9,947 nucleotides of DNA from Oligoflexia bacterium (GTDB lineage: Bacteria > Bdellovibrionota > UBA1018): positions 1 through 9,947 of the forward strand of contig CAIYTD010000071.1 in assembly GCA_903928955.1 (NCBI GenBank), given 5' to 3'. Each line of letters begins with the position of its first letter. The stretch's first letter is position 1. Shown here piece by piece: positions 6,179 through 9,947 of the stretch. A program made the position numbers and the translations under genes. The notes below the pieces were generated by a model that saw only the letters and a program-made list of their open reading frames with translations, ran no database searches and was not told the DNA's origin.

Positions 6179-7260
6179 GCCGATTTAGCGGAGGATGGGT
6201 TGGGCAGTATCGCTATGATGCGATTTATCGGATCGGTAATCGTAGGTACGAGTTACTCGGATTTTGGAGTTACTTGTTGGCAATAGCTTCGCGTTATAAA
6301 ATCTCAATCCAGCATCAAGGGGAGGCTGCCCTTTTTCCAGCTGGGACAATTGTAACTTCACTAACTGAGCTTGCTCGATCTAATAAAAAATCTGATTTGA
6401 TGCGTATTCGTCGAATGCTGTGCTCATTGAAAAATTTAGGTCTCATTGACCTTTCAAAGAGCACTCGAGGACAGGTGATTTCGATTCTCGATTGGGAAGA
6501 AAAATACGTCCATTTAGGCGAAAAAGAGGCTGAAAAAGGTCAAAAAATGAGTGACCAAATGATTACCCAAAAGTTAACTCAGTGTTACCCAGGTGAGTTG
6601 GTTCAGAATGGGTTAACTAATCAGAATGATGATGTAATTTCAATTCAGAAAATTTCTATCGTACCTGAGCGTTACCCACTTGTTACTAACTCGTTACCAA
6701 ACCGTACCCTTAATGGAGAAAGAGAAGAAGAAAGAGAAGAAGAGAGAGTCAATCTGCTTGCAGCAGATCCCCTTGCATCCCATTCACTAAAATCTCAACC
6801 AGGAGAGAAATTCGGAGAAGTAAAACAGGCAACAGGAGAAACAAATCGGGAACACCTTCCATCGAAACAAAGAGAAGCTGAGCGGAAACTCCCCTCGGAG
6901 CTGAACCCCTCCCCCCGAGATTGCGGCGCACCCCCCTCCCCACCGGCGCCAGCTGCCTTGCTGAAAGTCTGGAACGAATACCGAGGAACTTTGCCCGAAG
7001 CGAAAGCTCTCACTACGTCTCGCAAAAAGTTTGCAGCATCTCGTTTACGAGAGTGTGCTGATTTAAATTACTGGGCCACGGTTGTTCAAGTTCTGGCATC
7101 CAGTCCATTTTGCACAGGCGAGAACGACAGGCAATGGCGCGCAGGTTTCGATTTCCTACTCAAGCCAAACACGCATGTGAAAGCAACGGAAGGAGCATAT
7201 TCTGAATATAATTCCAAGCCTAAACTAAAACCCAGAACGATTGAGGAAATTTATCGATGA
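6175..7260 (+). CDS. Phage/plasmid-type replication initiator (lambda O/DnaD-like winged helix)
   Basis: The protein has 361 residues in three parts. The N-terminal domain (about 25-112) is a winged helix of the phage replication type: FPAGTIVTSLTELARSN, MRIRRMLCSLKNLGLIDLSK, then VISILDWEEKY. The linker (113-258) is low complexity and includes an EREE repeat (181-191) and a proline-rich patch (240-259). The C-terminal domain (261-345) matches a common phage replication tail: VWNEYRGTLPEAKALTTSRKK, SSPFCTGENDRQWRAGFDFLLKP and VKATEGAY. It starts at ATG 6175 inside the stop of the Xre gene, and its stop overlaps the start of the helicase fragment (ATGA). It would bind origin repeats and load a DnaB-type helicase. 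The linker DNA holds an iteron-like array, as expected when the origin lies in the initiator gene. The function is inferred from architecture; the domain recognition is good. Confidence 0.82.
   Translation: MSRFSGGWVGQYRYDAIYRIGNRRYELLGFWSYLLAIASRYKISIQHQGEAALFPAGTIVTSLTELARSNKKSDLMRIRRMLCSLKNLGLIDLSKSTRGQVISILDWEEKYVHLGEKEAEKGQKMSDQMITQKLTQCYPGELVQNGLTNQNDDVISIQKISIVPERYPLVTNSLPNRTLNGEREEEREEERVNLLAADPLASHSLKSQPGEKFGEVKQATGETNREHLPSKQREAERKLPSELNPSPRDCGAPPSPPAPAALLKVWNEYRGTLPEAKALTTSRKKFAASRLRECADLNYWATVVQVLASSPFCTGENDRQWRAGFDFLLKPNTHVKATEGAYSEYNSKPKLKPRTIEEIYR
6551..6594 (+). repeat. Iteron-like cluster I, four 11-bp units
   Basis: The units are GTGACCAAATG (6551), ATTACCCAAAA (6562), GTTAACTCAGT (6573) and GTTACCCAGGT (6584), spaced by exactly 11 bases. 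The shared core is G-T-T-A-C-C-C-A. A related unit, GTTAACTAATC, stands alone at 6612-6622. A period of 11 is out of phase with codons, so the protein code does not produce it. Confidence 0.65.
6660..6714 (+). repeat. Iteron-like cluster II, four to five 11-bp units
   Basis: GTTACCCACTT (6671), GTTACTAACTC (6682) and GTTACCAAACC (6693) are exact 11-base steps. They are flanked by degenerate units containing GTACC at 6661 and 6704. The TACC/TACT core recurs at 6662, 6673, 6684, 6695 and 6705. All units lie on the same face of the helix, as expected for cooperative binding of an initiator. Confidence 0.7.
6715..6748 (+). repeat. 34-base polypurine tract (GA/GAA repeats)
   Basis: Every base from 6715 to 6748 is A or G on the plus strand, built from GAA and AGA repeats that encode an ERE/EEE stretch. 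It directly follows iteron cluster II and precedes the palindrome, where an easily melted, strand-asymmetric element would be expected in a lambda-like origin. Part of the bias could come from selection for a charged linker. Confidence 0.6.
6752..6768. repeat. Perfect inverted repeat after the polypurine tract
   Basis: ATCTGCT (6752-6758) and AGCAGAT (6762-6768) pair perfectly around a TGC loop. No T-run follows, so it is not an intrinsic terminator. It completes the iteron-purine-palindrome order of the putative origin. Confidence 0.65.
6891..6941 (-). repeat. Clustered C-tracts; possible G-quadruplex on minus strand
   Basis: Five C-runs of four to six bases lie at 6891-6894, 6906-6909, 6911-6916, 6931-6936 and 6938-6941. 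On the minus strand the last four are G-runs with loops of 1, 14 and 1 bases, enough for a G-quadruplex or for replication slippage. They encode the proline-rich linker of the initiator, so codon demand explains part but not all of the run length. Confidence 0.4.
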
Positions 7261-7640
7261 TCTCAAAATATATTTTCGAGGAGCCTCATGTTGCAAATCT
7301 GGCAGAGGTTTACGTTGAGGCCAACAAGGAACTTTTACTTCCATTCCCATCCGTGCCACTGGATCGGTTTCCTGCTTTTACTGCTCTCATTGGCGGATTC
7401 CGGTCAAGAGAGTATTCTATTCTTTGTGGTTCAACAGGAACTGGTAAAACCACATTTGTTGCAAACGTATCAACTTCACTTCTTCTGCAGGGAGTTCCAC
7501 ACTTTGTTGCTTCAGTTGAGACGGGGCGGACAGATTTTGTAAAACGCATGATGTCAGCTCTTGCCCGAGAAGACTGGAACGGCGGTGATGCAGTTGCTAG
7601 GCTGCATACTACATCAAATTACAATAAAATGCGTGCCTAA
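7257..7640 (+). pseudogene. Truncated DnaB-type replicative helicase (front part of RecA-fold domain)
   Basis: The frame has 127 codons, against roughly 400 or more for a complete helicase of this type. It starts at ATG 7257, overlapping the initiator stop (ATGA). Residues 45-110 match the start of a DnaB/RecA-fold motor: LIGGFRSREYSILCGSTGTGKTTFVAN with Walker A GSTGTGKT (58-65), then HFVASVETGRTDFVKRMMSAL with the catalytic glutamate E88. Walker B, the H3/H4 DNA-binding motifs and the arginine finger are all missing. After about residue 112 (near 7593) the sequence loses family resemblance and stops within 15 codons in AT-rich DNA. I read this as a helicase cut off by deletion or recombination, which leaves the replication module without its own helicase. 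A short functional P-loop protein is possible but less likely. Confidence 0.75.
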
Positions 7641-7759
7641 AACAGTGGAATATTTATTAAATTATAATTATATAAATTTTGGTTGAATGAATGTTTTGAC
7701 GTGGTGAATCTGCCTACTTTAGGTCATTTCATCTCGATTAATTTGAATTTGTGGGAAAA
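7641..7759. other. AT-rich junction between replication-module remnant and lipoprotein gene
   Basis: This holds no gene on either strand that I can support. It contains a short AT palindrome, TATAATTATA (7663-7672), and a TTGACG hexamer (7696-7701) without a convincing -10 partner. No T-tailed hairpin terminator, tRNA end or clear attachment-site repeat was seen. Confidence 0.5.
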
Positions 7760-9947
7760 ATGATGAGACGGAATAATGAGATCATAAAAATAGTACGAAG
7801 ATACCGAAGAATCTTGTGTTCAAGGGGTGTGTGGAACCTCAGAAACTTTAAAACCCTTTCCGTAATCGGAGCTTTATTCTGTATCAGCTGCTCCCATGAG
7901 ATGACGCAAGATTTGGAACAGACTGAAGCGAAGCCAGAACCTTTAATGATAGAGCCTATTTTACGCTTCAGTGAGTTCAATCGAAGCGATTTTGCATCTC
8001 ATTATGGCTCCATTGAGAAATTTACTCTTAAGGAAGAAGTTCTTGAAAAAAAAAGGAAGGAACTCGCCAATGTCGGTGTTCATGAAATAGATCTGACTCA
8101 AGCCCATGGTACGCGCGCTTATGAGTTACGCTCACCTGGAAACTCTGCGAAGATCATCCTGAAACCTAAAATGGTATTCAGGAGCTCTTTATTTGGGGAT
8201 AGAGCGCATATTGAAGAGAGAGAAAACTCGGATTTATCCATTTCAGTTAACGTAGCTTTTGCAGATGGAATGGTTTCTCAAATTCCTACCGGATTAGGGA
8301 GTCAAAGTCTTCCTAGGCAGATCTTAATTGCAAATCCCACTCAATTCATTGCAGATTTAACCGCACGAATCAGTGCAGCTCCTGAGTTTTTATCAAAAAT
8401 TCCTTGTCCAGAGAGTATTCGGATTTGGCTAGGAGATCAGTCTTTTCCTGTTCGTTTCAATACTCATTTGATCTCTTGCCCTGTGAATACCTTCTTTCCT
8501 GCTGAGCTCTTATTGAGCAGGGCTCAGTGGAAAACCTTAAAAAGAGGATTCCTCAGGGCAGGGGCACTGGAAGTAGAGGCAGAAATTGACTTATCAGCGC
8601 CTGTAGTGACGGAGTATGTGAATTTTACTCTTCACAAAAGGGCAATTCATTCCTTTTTAGATGCCCACCTGGCTGCTCTGGGGATTCAAAATAGTATTTA
8701 TGGAGTGCGTGTCACTCAATCCGTCCTGAATCAGCTTTTGGCTGACTTGCAGAGGGAGTTACAAACTGATTTTGAGGAGGAACAATTAGTATCTTTTAAG
8801 GAGTCTGTGGTTTCAGATTTTTTCGAGAGGCGCAATACTTGTCCAGAAAGAGAAAATGCCTGTTTCACGCTGAGGCCTTGGAATGCTCAGAATCCGGTAA
8901 ATCCCTACGTATTTCCTGTGAAAAAAGAGCAGTATCTGGGAAGGCCTATGTTTTTAAGAGCACGCTCTCTATTAACAGATGAGCTAGCAGAGAGGCAGCC
9001 TGTTCAAATCCGAGCAAGTAACGAAAGCCCACTGCATCCGGTGACTGCGCAATCTCCACCTGCTCTGAGTCGAACAATGCGGACAGTGGGTGAGGGAGAG
9101 ATTTTAGAAATCGAGATCGAGCGGGTTTCTGCAGGAACTCTCGCTCTGAATCAAGCGGTAGAAAATTTGGAGAATTATACTCACTGTAGGAATCCCTATT
9201 CAGCGTGCCACGCGGGGCAATGGGTCTACATAGGAGATCCTGGGGCTCACATGCTGTACCATGTTCAGCCTATTATTAATTACATTAATGCCAACCTCCC
9301 AGCCTTTCCCTATGTATCGGGAATGGACTGGATGATGAATAAAATGAATGCTTATTATGCTGCCCATCCGAGATGTGCAGCTGACGCTGATTTTGCAACA
9401 CGCCATTATCCGAATGCTCTCCCCTTGCCGAATTTTCCTTACCGTATCGGAGGAGCCTTTCCACCGCCAGCTGGAGTGATTGGATACTATGAGTTTCAAT
9501 GTACCGACTTACAGCACAATCAATGCGATCCAGCTGACTTAGAGCAGCGCTGGAGAAGGAGTACGACTTGGAGCATCCCTATTGCTCAGCCCCAGTTACA
9601 CGCTCTTCCAGCAATCACTCCCATAGAAATGGACGCTGTTTTAGAGGGATTGAGTCTTCAATTTAGTTCCACCGAGGCTGCTCAAAGAAGAAGAACACTG
9701 TGTCCTTTGAGGCAAATGCCGGTGGAAGTTCTAGGGCAGAGGATTTTGGTCACTTTAGAAAATAATGAGCACTGTGCTCCTTTTAACGCGCTCAATAGAA
9801 GAGAGAATCATTTTCCTTTCCTCAGTGTGTTGAATAAAAGCTCTATTGCGTCTGAATTTAAATGTGGAACGTTGGTTGAGGATTCAACGGGGATCAGAAA
9901 CTACCGCTGCATGAGAGCAAATGGCCAAGAAGAGGTGAGGGATACCA
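7760..9947 (+). CDS. Unrecognised exported protein, probable lipoprotein; 3' end beyond window
   Basis: The frame is open from just after a stop at 7739-7741 to the right edge, giving 729 codons from ATG 7760 (GTGGGA just ahead). No known family is recognised. Residues 1-30 are strongly basic, 31-43 are hydrophobic (KTLSVIGALFCIS), and C44 could be lipidated, although the lipobox (CIS-C) is atypical. A GTG at 7829 would give a more usual 20-residue lipoprotein signal. The rest looks exported: besides C44 the mature part has 13 cysteines, mostly in close pairs (C216/C240, C361/C368, C476/C483, C581/C589, C648/C672, C702/C717), suggesting disulfides. Proline- and aromatic-rich stretches occur near 500-580. 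Base composition is richer in GC than the left half. The role is unknown; a large outer-membrane or periplasmic lipoprotein is the best description. Confidence 0.75.
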   Translation, partial: MMRRNNEIIKIVRRYRRILCSRGVWNLRNFKTLSVIGALFCISCSHEMTQDLEQTEAKPEPLMIEPILRFSEFNRSDFASHYGSIEKFTLKEEVLEKKRKELANVGVHEIDLTQAHGTRAYELRSPGNSAKIILKPKMVFRSSLFGDRAHIEERENSDLSISVNVAFADGMVSQIPTGLGSQSLPRQILIANPTQFIADLTARISAAPEFLSKIPCPESIRIWLGDQSFPVRFNTHLISCPVNTFFPAELLLSRAQWKTLKRGFLRAGALEVEAEIDLSAPVVTEYVNFTLHKRAIHSFLDAHLAALGIQNSIYGVRVTQSVLNQLLADLQRELQTDFEEEQLVSFKESVVSDFFERRNTCPERENACFTLRPWNAQNPVNPYVFPVKKEQYLGRPMFLRARSLLTDELAERQPVQIRASNESPLHPVTAQSPPALSRTMRTVGEGEILEIEIERVSAGTLALNQAVENLENYTHCRNPYSACHAGQWVYIGDPGAHMLYHVQPIINYINANLPAFPYVSGMDWMMNKMNAYYAAHPRCAADADFATRHYPNALPLPNFPYRIGGAFPPPAGVIGYYEFQCTDLQHNQCDPADLEQRWRRSTTWSIPIAQPQLHALPAITPIEMDAVLEGLSLQFSSTEAAQRRRTLCPLRQMPVEVLGQRILVTLENNEHCAPFNALNRRENHFPFLSVLNKSSIASEFKCGTLVEDSTGIRNYRCMRANGQEEVRDT

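Larger units (their letters stand above)
6551..6768 (+). other. Putative replication origin embedded in the initiator gene
   Basis: This stretch holds, in order: two clusters of 11-bp-spaced iteron-like repeats (6551-6594 and 6660-6714), an AT-rich gap between them (about 6618-6660), a 34-base polypurine tract (6715-6748), and a perfect 7-base inverted repeat with a 3-base loop (6752-6768). The lambda origin, inside gene O, has the same plan: iterons, an AT-rich strand-asymmetric stretch and a palindrome. Here the initiator's linker residues (about 126-198) cover it. The origin function is inferred; the repeats are directly visible. Confidence 0.6.

Noticed and set aside
6551..6714. CRISPR-like array
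   Set aside because: Units are 11 bases in direct tandem with no 25-40 base spacers, and they lie inside a coding gene.
6749..7025. Minus-strand frames opposite the initiator gene
   Set aside because: Gly/Arg-rich translations come from the complement of the C-tracts; the plus-strand protein has recognisable domains.
7288..7549. Overlapping frames on both strands across the helicase fragment
   Set aside because: The 7257 frame carries Walker A and the catalytic Glu; the others show nothing.
7603..7640. Imperfect hairpin (GGCTGCAT with ATGCGTGCC) as a terminator or attC site
   Set aside because: The stem needs a bulge and a wobble pair, the loop is about 20 bases, no T-run follows, and the integron core motifs are not present.
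7696..7724. TTGACG hexamer as a promoter for the lipoprotein gene
   Set aside because: At 15-18 base spacing no acceptable -10 hexamer is found; TTAGGT matches poorly.
9200..9499. Minus-strand frame of 99 codons opposite the lipoprotein
   Set aside because: It is antisense to a continuous 729-codon frame with well-placed cysteine pairs, and no start signal was seen.

Overview
The window looks like a chromosomal accessory region of a Gram-negative bacterium. Export signals, a periplasmic binding protein, a probable lipoprotein and the style of the two-component proteins fit a Bdellovibrionota/Oligoflexia-type or other deltaproteobacterial-like host. That assignment is an inference from protein flavour, not a measurement. 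By eye the left half is AT-rich, and the right end (from about 7.8 kb) is richer in GC.

Positions 1-5473 (minus strand) hold a tightly packed signalling operon, read right to left. Its order is: a receiver/AAA+/HTH response regulator (458 aa); a 67-aa protein that resembles a free-standing histidine-phosphotransfer (DHp) hairpin; a GNAT acetyltransferase with an odd hydrophobic N-terminus; a LivJ-type periplasmic ligand-binding protein with no transporter beside it; a hybrid histidine kinase with a C-terminal receiver; and a further receiver protein cut by the left edge. Neighbouring genes overlap or lie within a few bases, including two ATGA junctions. The simplest reading is a ligand-sensing multi-step phosphorelay. 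The binding protein would report to the membrane kinase, and phosphate would move among three receivers and two candidate histidines to a transcription factor that lacks the sigma-54 contact loop.

Positions 5474-5727 are a very AT-rich divergent promoter region with short direct and inverted repeats.

Positions 5728-7640 (plus strand) are a phage- or plasmid-like replication module: a small unknown protein, an Xre-type repressor, a winged-helix replication initiator (lambda O/DnaD-like layout), and the front end of a DnaB-type helicase that breaks off after its Walker A and catalytic-Glu motifs. Inside the linker of the initiator gene lie iteron-like repeats at 11-bp spacing, then an uninterrupted polypurine tract, then a perfect inverted repeat. 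This is the same order of parts as the lambda origin. The 11-bp period is not a multiple of three, so the protein code does not explain it. The helicase truncation suggests a decayed integrated element.

Positions 7641-7759 are an AT-rich junction. From 7760 to the right edge runs one long open frame (at least 729 codons) for an unrecognised exported, probably lipid-anchored, cysteine-paired protein.
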